Of a stretch of DNA of 11,518 nucleotides, positions 1 to 7,799 are shown piece by piece (position 1 is the stretch's first letter; every line of letters begins with the position of its first letter). The DNA is from Desulfobulbaceae bacterium (GTDB lineage Bacteria; Desulfobacterota; Desulfobulbia; Desulfobulbales; Desulfocapsaceae), in NCBI GenBank assembly GCA_030599175.1, contig JAUVON010000052.1, positions 1 through 11,518 on the forward strand, read 5' to 3'. A program made the position numbers and the translations under genes. The notes under the pieces were generated by a model. It saw only the letters and a list, made by a program, of their open reading frames with translations, was not told the origin of the DNA and did no database searches.

Positions 1-1061
1 TCCTGGATAAATCGGCCCTGTTTTTTGGCCTGAGAAGACCAATTTCTGAACAGCCCTCGCTGAGCCCGGCGCTCCATTTCATCAGTTCGTATTTTGAACA
101 GATATTTTTGTCCCTTTATTATAGCTCTTGCATGCAATCCCTGATATCCCGTTGGTTTGGGATTAGCAATAAAGTCACGAATTGTGCGGGGAATTGGTTT
201 AAAAGTCTGGTTGATTATGCCAAGAGCGCTATAGCACGCCTGTGTATTCTCGACAACCGTAAGAATCTCTACAGGAGTATCAATTCGTTTAAGAAGGATA
301 CGATTCGCCAAATCGTAATAGGCCCAGAGTTTTTTAGTCCTGATGGTGACCCTGCATTCAAGCCCGACCTTATCAGCAGCTTCCTCTACATTGTCAATAA
401 TTTCCTTTCCCACCGGGGAGTGCCGTAATTTTCTAATATGGTGGTTTAACTTTGCCCCCTGTTTAGGAAATCTATAGAGCAGAGCAAGGTTGTACATTTC
501 CCGTTTTAAATTAAATAAACCGAAAACAGTTGCCAAAGGAGCATAAATATCTATAGTCTCATCGGCTATACGCTGCCTTTTTCTTTTTGGCAAGACCTTC
601 AAGGTTCGCAGATTATGCAATCTGTCTGCAAGTTTTACCAGCATAACCTCAGGCCTGAGTGCCGCCCCAGAGAAAATCTTGCGATGAGTACGTTTAGCGA
701 TGGTCTGTTTATCACCCGATATGTGTGTAACCTTGGTACAACCCTCCACGATTGCCTGAACATAGCTGCCGAATTTTTGTCCGACAAGCTCACCAGTGAC
801 CTCTTCCACATCCTCAATCGTATCATGCAGAAGAGCAGCGGAAAGAATCTCCGGATGAATCACATCCATCTCTTCAGCAAGAATCTTGGCAACGGAACAT
901 GGATGGAGAATATACGCATCTCCGGAACGCCGCCACTGATCGAAATGAGCTTCAGTGGCAAAGTCAAGAGCTTCCCAGAAAGTTTCTTCCCCAGGTGTGT
1001 CACTTATAAAAGACTTCATCTGGTTGCGATAAAGCTCTAGATCAAATGGAATACGGCGCAT
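1..1061 (-). CDS. RelA/SpoT-family (p)ppGpp hydrolase with degenerate synthetase domain (partial, 3' end off the left edge)
   Basis: The gene reads leftwards from ATG at 1061 and is open for 353 codons to the window edge. Residues 40-180 are an HD hydrolase domain like that of SpoT/Rel. H53 (in YILHP), H79-D80 and E83-D84 (in LLHDTIED), and D146 and N150 (in LADRLHN) are all present, so the manganese site for (p)ppGpp hydrolysis looks complete. Residues 230-336 align with the pppGpp synthetase domain. KPTGYQGLH (302-310) and R241/K243 are kept. However, the Ser and Lys that normally follow in the RPKH..S...K motif are A247 and L251, the DLxAxRVIV strand reads as 263-270 PVEILTVV, and the catalytic Glu of EVQIRT is L321 (YLFKIRT). 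By family knowledge it should degrade (p)ppGpp and probably not make it; that is inference. The start has only a weak AGGA upstream. The C-terminal TGS/ACT region, if present, lies outside. It is divergent from rnr. Confidence 0.9.
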   Translation of the reverse strand, partial: MRRIPFDLELYRNQMKSFISDTPGEETFWEALDFATEAHFDQWRRSGDAYILHPCSVAKILAEEMDVIHPEILSAALLHDTIEDVEEVTGELVGQKFGSYVQAIVEGCTKVTHISGDKQTIAKRTHRKIFSGAALRPEVMLVKLADRLHNLRTLKVLPKRKRQRIADETIDIYAPLATVFGLFNLKREMYNLALLYRFPKQGAKLNHHIRKLRHSPVGKEIIDNVEEAADKVGLECRVTIRTKKLWAYYDLANRILLKRIDTPVEILTVVENTQACYSALGIINQTFKPIPRTIRDFIANPKPTGYQGLHARAIIKGQKYLFKIRTDEMERRAQRGLFRNWSSQAKKQGRFIQ

Positions 1062-1146
1062 ACCATCCTATTGTGTTAGAATATTTAATTGACTCGAAGT
1101 TTCGATCGTCTGTCGGCACTCTCTCCAACATAGAGATTCAGAAAGG

Positions 1147-1174
1147 TTTACCGTAAATAGAGCATAACCATAAT
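1147..1174 (+). promoter_or_regulatory. Candidate sigma-70 promoter for rnr-trmJ
   Basis: TTTACC at 1147-1152 and CATAAT at 1169-1174 are separated by 16 bases. The -10 matches TATAAT at five of six positions; the -35 is weaker. It lies in the 158-base gap between the divergent RelA/SpoT-like gene and rnr, and would start transcription near 1181. This is a visual match only. Confidence 0.35.
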
Positions 1175-1219
1175 CAAGTTAACAAAATTCCTTTAATGGA
1201 GAAAACAAAAAATATATAA

Positions 1220-3415
1220 ATGTCAAAAAAAAGAAAAAATTATCGCCTCTCATCATCCTCTACCGAGAAAAAGATACGCAATAAGGCTGATAGAGCTATT
1301 CAGCACAGATTAGAAAACAACATACTTGCTTATCTCTACTCGTCAGAGAAACCAGTCACTTTCAGAGCTCTCTCTCGTGCTCTGGCTGCACAAAAAAGAA
1401 GAGAAGATGATATTAATTCCATAATTAATTCCCTGCTGTCAAAAAAATATATACAAAAAAACGAAAAAAAACATCTCACCCTGAACAGGAACGCCCCTCT
1501 CTACATAGGCAACCTTGAAAAAAATCCCAAAGGGTTTGGCTTTGTAACTGCACCAACTCCATACCTCAGTGCAGCACCATTAGCTAAAGATCCTTATATT
1601 TCTGCTTCCAGAATGAATTCAGCCATTCACGGAGACAGACTGCTCATTCGTATTACACGAATCCGAAACGATAACAGACCCGAAGGTGAGGTTGTTAAAA
1701 TCCTCTCCCATGGCAGAGACACAATTGCAGGTTTCTACTTTCCTCAGAAACAGGGTTCCATTGTCCACCCGGAAGACCCCCGCTTTCCTTTTCATATTAA
1801 GGTCGAGGATTCAGCTGTCAAGCCCCATGAGGGCGACGCAGTAATCGTTCGTATTAAACGAGACAGACAATCCTCAGGGGATATGTCCGGGGAAATTATA
1901 GAACTACTCGGCAGCCCTGACAATATTGACGTCCAGATGCGCTTAGTAATTGAAAAGTTCTCACTTCCACATAGATTCAGTGATCATGCGCTCCGGGAAG
2001 CGGAAAAACTGTCGGAGAGTTTTAAGCCTTCTAAAGACCGGTTGGATCTACGGAAAGTTGAACATATAACAATCGACGGTGAGACTGCCAAAGATTTTGA
2101 CGATGCTGTCTATGTCAAAAAGACGCCGGAAGGTTTTCTGCTTTATGTCTCAATTGCAGATGTAAGCTATTTTGTACGAGCCGGTTCCGACCTTGACAAA
2201 GAAGCCTATGCGAGAGGAACCTCTATCTATTTCCCGGGCCGGGTTATCCCTATGCTGCCGGAAAATCTATCAAATGATCTCTGCAGCCTGGTTCCCGGGA
2301 AAGATCGCTTTACCGTTACAGCTATCCTCAAATTTGATCATAATGGCAAGCTGCTGAAAAAAGAATTCACCAGATCAGTCATTCGCAGTCATCACAGGTT
2401 CACATATACCACAGTGAAACAGATCCTTATCGATAAAGATTCATCTATTCAGCGCCTGCATAAACCCTTCCTTACCCAGTTGGAATCGGCATATGAGCTT
2501 GCGACAGCACTTTATGCTAAGCGAAAAAAAAGAGGCTCCATCGGTTTTACTCTTCCCGAAACGGAAATCTCTCTTACGGATAATGGGGAAATCGCAACAA
2601 TCAGCACTCTTAAACGAAATTTTGCTCACCAGATTATTGAGGAATTCATGCTTGCAGCGAACGAAGCCGTTGCAGAACTGTTTTCTCAAAACAAAAGTGA
2701 CGCCCTCTATCGTATACATGAACGGCCTGATGTTGAGAAGGTAAAACAGTTCTGCATCTTTGCAAAGACGCTGGATCTCCACCTCACCAAAGCCGACAAC
2801 AGACCCGAATGGTTTGCCGGGGTTGTTGAACAGTGCAAAGGGACCAAAACAGAGTATCTGGTCAACAATCTCCTGCTCCGTACAATGAAACAGGCTCGCT
2901 ACTCCCCGGATAATGCGGGCCATTTCGGTCTCGCCTCATCAGATTACACCCATTTCACCTCTCCCATCCGACGCTATCCCGACCTGCTGGTACACCGTGA
3001 ACTCATCCGCACAATTTTGAAAGATACCACCGAGCAGAAAGAACACAGGAGAGGCCTTCGTCTACAGGAAAAAGGGGATTTCCTGTCCGCCAGGGAAAGA
3101 GTTGCTATCCGCGCAGAACGGGAAATGAACGAGAGGCTAAAGGTCAGGTACATGCAAAAACGCATAGGAGAGAGCTTCGACGGAATAATTTCCGGGGTAA
3201 ACGATTTTGCCCTATTTGTCGAACTGAAAGATCGCGGTATCAGCGGTTCTATACAAGTAAAAGACCTTAAAGACGATTATTATCTGCACGATGAGAAACG
3301 CTACCGACTGATCGGCGAACTGAGCGGCACTATTTACCAGATGGGTGACTCCATCCGGGTCACCCTGCTTGATGTGGACTGCCAGCGAAACAGGATTAAT
3401 TTCGTCCCTTCTTAA
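1220..3415 (+). CDS. rnr: Ribonuclease R (3'-5' exoribonuclease, RNB family)
   Basis: A 731-residue cytoplasmic hydrolytic exoribonuclease that degrades structured RNA from the 3' end. Domains in order: a Lys/Arg-rich N-terminus (1-25), a winged helix (about 27-90), two cold-shock OB folds (the first from about 93, with KGFGFV), the RNB catalytic domain (about 270-600) and a C-terminal S1 domain (about 650-729). The metal-binding aspartates D286, D292, D294 and D295 sit in IDGETAKDFDDAV with RNase II/R spacing. The signature HFTSPIRRYPDLLVHR begins at H578. Length and order are normal for RNase R; RNase II lacks the N-terminal winged helix. The start is not supported by a well-placed Shine-Dalgarno: GGAGA at 1198-1202 is 17 bases upstream and the leader is A-rich. 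A seven-codon ORF from ATG 1196 ends in TAA directly against this ATG. trmJ follows after 27 bases, so the two are probably co-transcribed. Confidence 0.96.
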   Translation: MSKKRKNYRLSSSSTEKKIRNKADRAIQHRLENNILAYLYSSEKPVTFRALSRALAAQKRREDDINSIINSLLSKKYIQKNEKKHLTLNRNAPLYIGNLEKNPKGFGFVTAPTPYLSAAPLAKDPYISASRMNSAIHGDRLLIRITRIRNDNRPEGEVVKILSHGRDTIAGFYFPQKQGSIVHPEDPRFPFHIKVEDSAVKPHEGDAVIVRIKRDRQSSGDMSGEIIELLGSPDNIDVQMRLVIEKFSLPHRFSDHALREAEKLSESFKPSKDRLDLRKVEHITIDGETAKDFDDAVYVKKTPEGFLLYVSIADVSYFVRAGSDLDKEAYARGTSIYFPGRVIPMLPENLSNDLCSLVPGKDRFTVTAILKFDHNGKLLKKEFTRSVIRSHHRFTYTTVKQILIDKDSSIQRLHKPFLTQLESAYELATALYAKRKKRGSIGFTLPETEISLTDNGEIATISTLKRNFAHQIIEEFMLAANEAVAELFSQNKSDALYRIHERPDVEKVKQFCIFAKTLDLHLTKADNRPEWFAGVVEQCKGTKTEYLVNNLLLRTMKQARYSPDNAGHFGLASSDYTHFTSPIRRYPDLLVHRELIRTILKDTTEQKEHRRGLRLQEKGDFLSARERVAIRAEREMNERLKVRYMQKRIGESFDGIISGVNDFALFVELKDRGISGSIQVKDLKDDYYLHDEKRYRLIGELSGTIYQMGDSIRVTLLDVDCQRNRINFVPS

Positions 3416-3442
3416 AATCCTCCGAATCTCGACCACCATTAA

Positions 3443-4207
3443 ATGACTACTCAACCTGCTCTTCTTTCTCAACTGGCAATTGTACTCGTACGACCTAAAT
3501 ATGCCGGTAACATCGGTGCTACTGCCAGGATAGCCTGGAACATGGGGATTAACCGCCTCATCGTTGTCGGTGACAGACTGCCTGAAAGAGAACCAATGGC
3601 ACAGATGGCGACCCATAAAGCAGCCCATCTCATCGACAATCTGGAATTCCATACAACCCTCGAAGAAGCTCTTTCTCCCTACTCAGTTATAGTTGGTACT
3701 ACTGCAAGACGAGGGCGACAGAGAATCATTGAAAAATCGCCTCGAGAAATAGTGGCGGCAGTTCTGCCGCAACTCTCCAACAACAGGGTTGCGCTTATCT
3801 TTGGCCCTGAAGATAGTGGCCTGACCAATGAAGACCTCAAACACTGCCATTTGTTATCCGCCATTCCAACAGCCGATTTTTCTTCACTTAATCTGGCACA
3901 AGCAGTTGCAATTCATTGTTATGAATTCTATTATGGGCTCGTTCATTCACAAAAAGACCTGATGCCGGCACCCAGGCTTGCCTCTTCTTTTGAGTTGGAA
4001 AGCATGTATTCCCACCTTGAGGAATCATTGACGAGGATCGAGTTTATGGGTGAAAAAAGTCGCATCTACTGGATGAATAATATTCGACAATTTTTTGCTC
4101 AAACCACACTTTCCTCCAAAGATACCAATATCATAAGGAAAGTTTGCAAAAAATTTCTTCTCAAATACAACCCACAAGATACCAACCCGAATAAATCGGA
4201 ATTTTAG
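3443..4207 (+). CDS. trmJ: tRNA (cytidine/uridine-2'-O-)-methyltransferase TrmJ, SPOUT family
   Basis: A 254-residue SPOUT (TrmH-type) methyltransferase, by family knowledge the enzyme that 2'-O-methylates position 32 of certain tRNAs using S-adenosylmethionine. The N-terminal motif VRPKYAGNIGATAR (16-29) has the conserved N23 and R29. The two knot motifs are LIFGPEDSGLTNEDL (118-132) and SSLNLAQAVAI (147-157). Residues 185-240 are the helical TrmJ extension (LESMYSHLEESLTRIEFMG, then a basic segment). TrmJ is preferred over TrmL or TrmH because of this C-terminal helical domain. It starts 27 bases after rnr, with no clear Shine-Dalgarno. Oddity: from codon 248 the DNA is the end of a dispersed repeat, so the last seven residues NPNKSEF and the TAG stop come from the repeat. 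The catalytic core is unaffected. Confidence 0.92.
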   Translation: MTTQPALLSQLAIVLVRPKYAGNIGATARIAWNMGINRLIVVGDRLPEREPMAQMATHKAAHLIDNLEFHTTLEEALSPYSVIVGTTARRGRQRIIEKSPREIVAAVLPQLSNNRVALIFGPEDSGLTNEDLKHCHLLSAIPTADFSSLNLAQAVAIHCYEFYYGLVHSQKDLMPAPRLASSFELESMYSHLEESLTRIEFMGEKSRIYWMNNIRQFFAQTTLSSKDTNIIRKVCKKFLLKYNPQDTNPNKSEF

Positions 4208-4311
4208 AATGCTTGGATAAGTGGTATGGAAGTATATTCAACCATATAATTTTAACTGACCTTCCTCGATTTCTTGTTTTTTATTACAGAAGTTCTGGAG
4301 TAAGGCACTAA
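4184..4311 (+). repeat. Dispersed repeat family A, copy 1 (overlaps trmJ 3' end)
   Basis: This 128-base stretch, from AACCCGA to AAGGCACTAA, is repeated in inverted orientation at 10030-10174. Over the first 92 bases I count about eight or nine mismatches. The inverted copy has 17 extra bases in the middle, and the right ends match again (ACAGAAGTTCNGGAGTAAGG). It carries a small hairpin, TATGG...CCATA, around 4223-4246. There is no ORF of its own, so it resembles a MITE or other non-autonomous repeat; class unknown. It overlaps the last seven codons and stop of trmJ and fills nearly the whole gap to the next gene, so any promoter of that gene lies within or next to it. Confidence 0.85.
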
Positions 4312-4326
4312 AGACAACGGTGATTT

Positions 4327-7300
4327 ATGAGAACAGAAGAGAACAATCTTGACTACGCCATACCTTCTAACAAGTTCTACCCACCACATATTGATAAATC
4401 ACAATCCCTCCTCCGAAGCCGCCTTTTGACAACCAGTCTCCAGCATACAAAGCACAATAAAAAAGTAATTGTGATAGAGGCACAGGCCGGCCAGGGTAAA
4501 ACCACGCTGGCTTCACAATTTCTAGATTATAACAGCACTGATTATCTCTGGTATCAGGTAGGTCCGGAAGACTCTGATCCTGTTCTGCTGTTATCATCAC
4601 TGCTTGCTAACCTCGTAAACAATCTGCCGGGCTTTAATTCTCCACAACTCACAACTATTTTAACAGAGGGTAGTGTCGGCCCGTTAGATTTGACACGATG
4701 CGCAAATATTCTCCTCAAGGATCTCGATCGCTATCTTTCAAAAGATATCTATCTTGTTTTCGACGACCTTCATCTAATTGAATACAATGCTCTCACTAAT
4801 AGTTTACTCGAGCATATCATTGATACTTCTCCCCCCACGGTTCACTTTGTTTTTATCAGCCGGCAGCCGTTGGAATTAAAATCTAAAATCCTTCGAAACG
4901 GCAATCAAATATCTTATGTGAACACTGCGGATCTTGCACTCGATAATAATGAAATCGAAGATCTCTTTAATAACGTCCTCCACAAAGAGATCAACAGGCA
5001 GGATGCAATGGACATCCAGAAGGTCACTAATGGCTGGATAATGGGTATAATCCTTGCCAGCCACCCCATCAGCGGACGAAATCGATTTTGGCTGGAGCCA
5101 GCAGGTGCTGCCCTCACCGCCGGTCAAGACAAAGGTCATATGCTTGACTATTTCCAGGAAGAGATTTTTGATCAGATTCCAGAGAATTTACACACTCCAT
5201 TTCTTGAGCTTTCGATACTCCAGGAGATTCCATCAGACCTGGCTACCGAAATAACCGGTATAAGCAATTTCAGCAGGATACTGTTTGAATTGTCTCAGGC
5301 TAATTTTTTCATCTACAGTCTTGACGACAAGCAACAGGTTTTCCGCTTTCATCACTTCTTTCAGGAATTTCTACAGAGACGGGCCAGAACTCAACTCGCA
5401 TCCTCAGATATCTCACGTATATACAGCCACGAGGCTCGTTACTATCTCGAACGCGAACAGACAGAAAAGGCTCTTACCTGCTATAAGAATGGCGGTGATT
5501 ATAAAACAATGGAAAAAATTCTCCAGAAAAAGGGAATGGATCTGATTGCCAGAAATAGAACCATCACTATCCTCACTTTGCTGCAAAGTATTCCGCAAGA
5601 AACTTTGTTTAACCACAGTTGGCTCACCCTTTACGCAGGACTCCTGCGAATTGACTTTGATCCGCAATCAACCCTGCCATTTTTCAATTCAGCCCGCCAG
5701 CATTTTATTGATACCGGGGAGGAGACAGGAGAACTTATTACTCTATCGCAAACGATTTACTTCCACTTTGTTATCTCCGGACAATACAATGTCGGCTCTG
5801 AGTTGCTGCAACGTACGGAAACACTGCTTGAGCAGCTTAAAACCACTCTGCCGGTACCCATTATGATCATGGCCGCACGCAACCTGGCCTCAGGGTATTG
5901 CTTTTTTAATGGAGACATGGAAAAAGCACGGTATTTTGCCAATATGGCCAGTACTCTGGCATCCCGGCACAACATCAGAAATTTTATTGCATCAAGTAGA
6001 TTTATTCAGGGATATATTGAACTGCTGAGTGGTAACCGGGCAAAATATCTGCGGGAAGCGGAAATCTGCTTTGGTTTATTTAACGATCCCCTTGTGGGAG
6101 AGTCGAACAAACTTACAATGAGGGTAATGAACCTCTGCTTCCTGTCTATGACCGGGGATCATCAAAACTACTCTCGGCGGCAGGAAGCACTGCAGAAATC
6201 AATCGACAATAAGGTGATCGATCAGACTGTAGCCGCACCGTACCTGTTTGTCTGGGGCAGCAGCAACCATTTTTCCAGAGGCAGGATTGTCCAGGGCCTG
6301 GCTCTTTTGACCAAAGGCCTTGGTGTAACTTCAACCGCATCAACAGATCATATGCACAGTCAAATCCTGCAATGGCAATCCTTTGGCTACGCATTGGCAG
6401 GTAAAGATGAAAAAGCAATAAAACTCCTTAATGAATCAGCTGAATTGAGAGAAAACGCCGGAGGACCTTTTTATATCGCCTTTCATAACATCATTGCCGG
6501 AGCTGTCTTTACTCGTCTGAAGATGTTTGATAAAGCCGAAGAAACACTTGAAAAGGGACTGACAATTGCGCAGTCAATCTCCTCAACTTACCTCACTCTC
6601 TGTGCTCTTATAAACAGGAGCTATTTCAAATATGAATCTGAAGCTCACGAGGCAGCTTTTGACGATCTTGAAGCCGGACTTTCTCTTATGAAGATCAGCG
6701 GCTACGACCATTTCTGGAGCTGGGAACCGGCAATGATGAATAAACTGCTTGGTTTTGCAGTAAAAAGAGATATTGAAAAAAACTTTGCTCAATCTCTTGC
6801 CCGGAAACGACTTGGTGTCAATTTTTCTGATGAGGGTGAGCCTATCCCCCTCATCAAATTTACATTGCTTGACAGCTTTGCACTCAGTATAGATGGAGAA
6901 GTACTTTTCCAGGCAAAGGATCTCACTCCTTTCCAACGCGAACTGCTGGGGCTGCTTATAACCGCAAAAGGACAACGTATCCCCCAGGATAAGATTCAGC
7001 TGGAATTATGGCCTGACAATTCCCCCGACAATGCCAGAAAAAGTTTTGATACCCTTCTTTCCCGTCTTCGCAAGCTGATTGCTCCCCGTCTACCGGTTGA
7101 TTTAAAGAAATATCTCTATATCCAAAAAGGAATACTCTGCCTGGCAAACTGTGAAATAGACGGGTTGAAATTTATTGAAGCTGCACGGATTGGACTGTCC
7201 CACAACAAAAATGGTGACCACCTGCAGGCACACAATGCTTTCCAGACAGCATTTTCAGCCTACAAGGGAGTGATGCCGGAAGATACATTCAAGAGCGAAC

Positions 7301-7596
7301 AAGTTCTTGCATATAATGATCAACTGATCCATATATTTGTCGAATTTGCAACGGTATGGGCAACGAATATGGCAAAGAGCGGACAACTGGAAGAAGCAAT
7401 TGTTCTGATAGAACGGATTCTGCAAATCAACCTTCTCGAAGAGAACCTGACTCAGCTCCTCTATCGGCTGTACAACCAGAACAACAATCTCTTAAAGGCA
7501 CGTGAGACCCTTGAGGGCTATAGAAAGGCTTTAATTAAGGCGGAATATACAGAAGAAGAGATAACTGAATTTCTCGATGAGATTATAACAGTCTGA
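4327..7596 (+). CDS. MalT-like STAND ATPase with TPR-type region, winged helix and BTAD domain; putative transcriptional regulator
   Basis: A 1089-residue cytoplasmic protein. Residues 15-350 resemble the MalT/LuxR-type STAND NTPase: Walker A AGQGKTT (54-60, K58), Walker B LVFDDLH (143-149), an ISRQPL arginine motif near 178, NGWIMGI, and the helical segment ending in FRFHHFFQEFLQRR. The middle, about 370-830, is helical and TPR-like, the usual inducer- or partner-sensing part. Instead of MalT's LuxR helix-turn-helix, the C-terminus has an OmpR/PhoB-type winged helix (about 845-935, with LTPFQRELLGLL and ELWPDN) followed by a BTAD domain (about 950-1085) as in SARP/AfsR regulators. By analogy it should multimerise on ATP plus a ligand and activate transcription; the ligand and targets are not evident. 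It is not obviously co-transcribed with a pathway: trmJ lies 119 bases upstream across a repeat, and the next genes are convergent. The start has only a weak GGTG upstream. Confidence 0.88.
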   Translation: MRTEENNLDYAIPSNKFYPPHIDKSQSLLRSRLLTTSLQHTKHNKKVIVIEAQAGQGKTTLASQFLDYNSTDYLWYQVGPEDSDPVLLLSSLLANLVNNLPGFNSPQLTTILTEGSVGPLDLTRCANILLKDLDRYLSKDIYLVFDDLHLIEYNALTNSLLEHIIDTSPPTVHFVFISRQPLELKSKILRNGNQISYVNTADLALDNNEIEDLFNNVLHKEINRQDAMDIQKVTNGWIMGIILASHPISGRNRFWLEPAGAALTAGQDKGHMLDYFQEEIFDQIPENLHTPFLELSILQEIPSDLATEITGISNFSRILFELSQANFFIYSLDDKQQVFRFHHFFQEFLQRRARTQLASSDISRIYSHEARYYLEREQTEKALTCYKNGGDYKTMEKILQKKGMDLIARNRTITILTLLQSIPQETLFNHSWLTLYAGLLRIDFDPQSTLPFFNSARQHFIDTGEETGELITLSQTIYFHFVISGQYNVGSELLQRTETLLEQLKTTLPVPIMIMAARNLASGYCFFNGDMEKARYFANMASTLASRHNIRNFIASSRFIQGYIELLSGNRAKYLREAEICFGLFNDPLVGESNKLTMRVMNLCFLSMTGDHQNYSRRQEALQKSIDNKVIDQTVAAPYLFVWGSSNHFSRGRIVQGLALLTKGLGVTSTASTDHMHSQILQWQSFGYALAGKDEKAIKLLNESAELRENAGGPFYIAFHNIIAGAVFTRLKMFDKAEETLEKGLTIAQSISSTYLTLCALINRSYFKYESEAHEAAFDDLEAGLSLMKISGYDHFWSWEPAMMNKLLGFAVKRDIEKNFAQSLARKRLGVNFSDEGEPIPLIKFTLLDSFALSIDGEVLFQAKDLTPFQRELLGLLITAKGQRIPQDKIQLELWPDNSPDNARKSFDTLLSRLRKLIAPRLPVDLKKYLYIQKGILCLANCEIDGLKFIEAARIGLSHNKNGDHLQAHNAFQTAFSAYKGVMPEDTFKSEQVLAYNDQLIHIFVEFATVWATNMAKSGQLEEAIVLIERILQINLLEENLTQLLYRLYNQNNNLLKARETLEGYRKALIKAEYTEEEITEFLDEIITV

Positions 7597-7605
7597 ACCG
7601 ATTAT

Positions 7606-7794
7606 AATTGATGAAATCGTAAAAAGATCATTCAAAGCTTTAGATGGCTAAGTCCGATAAGCGTAGACTTCGAGAAGTTCGATATACGAGGCGTAGTATT
7701 TTTCTTGGGCCTTCAACAATACATTTGGTATGTTGAGGTTCTGAGAAAAACCTACAACGAAGGAGATCGGACTTTTTACGACGCCATCATAATT
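7606..7794. repeat. Imperfect inverted-repeat element (family B) between convergent genes
   Basis: The 203 bases between the BTAD regulator and the nuclease gene are almost entirely inverted-repeat structure. The ends are related: TCGTAAAAAG near 7618-7627 faces CTTTTTACGA at 7772-7781. GATGGC (7643-7648) with AAGTCCGAT (7650-7658) faces ATCGGACTT (7766-7774) with GCCATC (7783-7788). Inside is an imperfect hairpin of 60 bases (7696-7755). No coding capacity is visible. The right edge lies about six bases from the stop codon of the nuclease gene. It resembles a MITE or REP-like palindrome. It may also act as a terminator for the convergent genes, although no clean GC stem with a U tract is seen. 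Confidence 0.65.
7696..7755. repeat. Long imperfect hairpin inside the 7.6-7.8 kb element
   Basis: GTATTTTTCT at 7696-7705 faces AGAAAAACCTAC at 7744-7755. CCTTCAACAATA at 7710-7721 faces TATGTTGAGG at 7729-7738 with two one-base bulges. The loop is about seven bases (CATTTGG). The stem is AT-rich and readable on both strands. Confidence 0.6.
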
Positions 7795-7799
7795 GTCGA

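Noticed and set aside
108..1040. Plus-strand open frames at 108-428 and 615-1040
   Set aside because: They are antisense to the continuous, clearly RelA/SpoT-like minus-strand frame and show no recognisable family.
2441..2923. 160-codon minus-strand frame inside rnr
   Set aside because: It overlaps the conserved RNB catalytic region; its composition is that of an antisense shadow.
4184..4311. Family A repeat as a complete insertion sequence
   Set aside because: Only about 130 bases with no transposase; at most a non-autonomous element.
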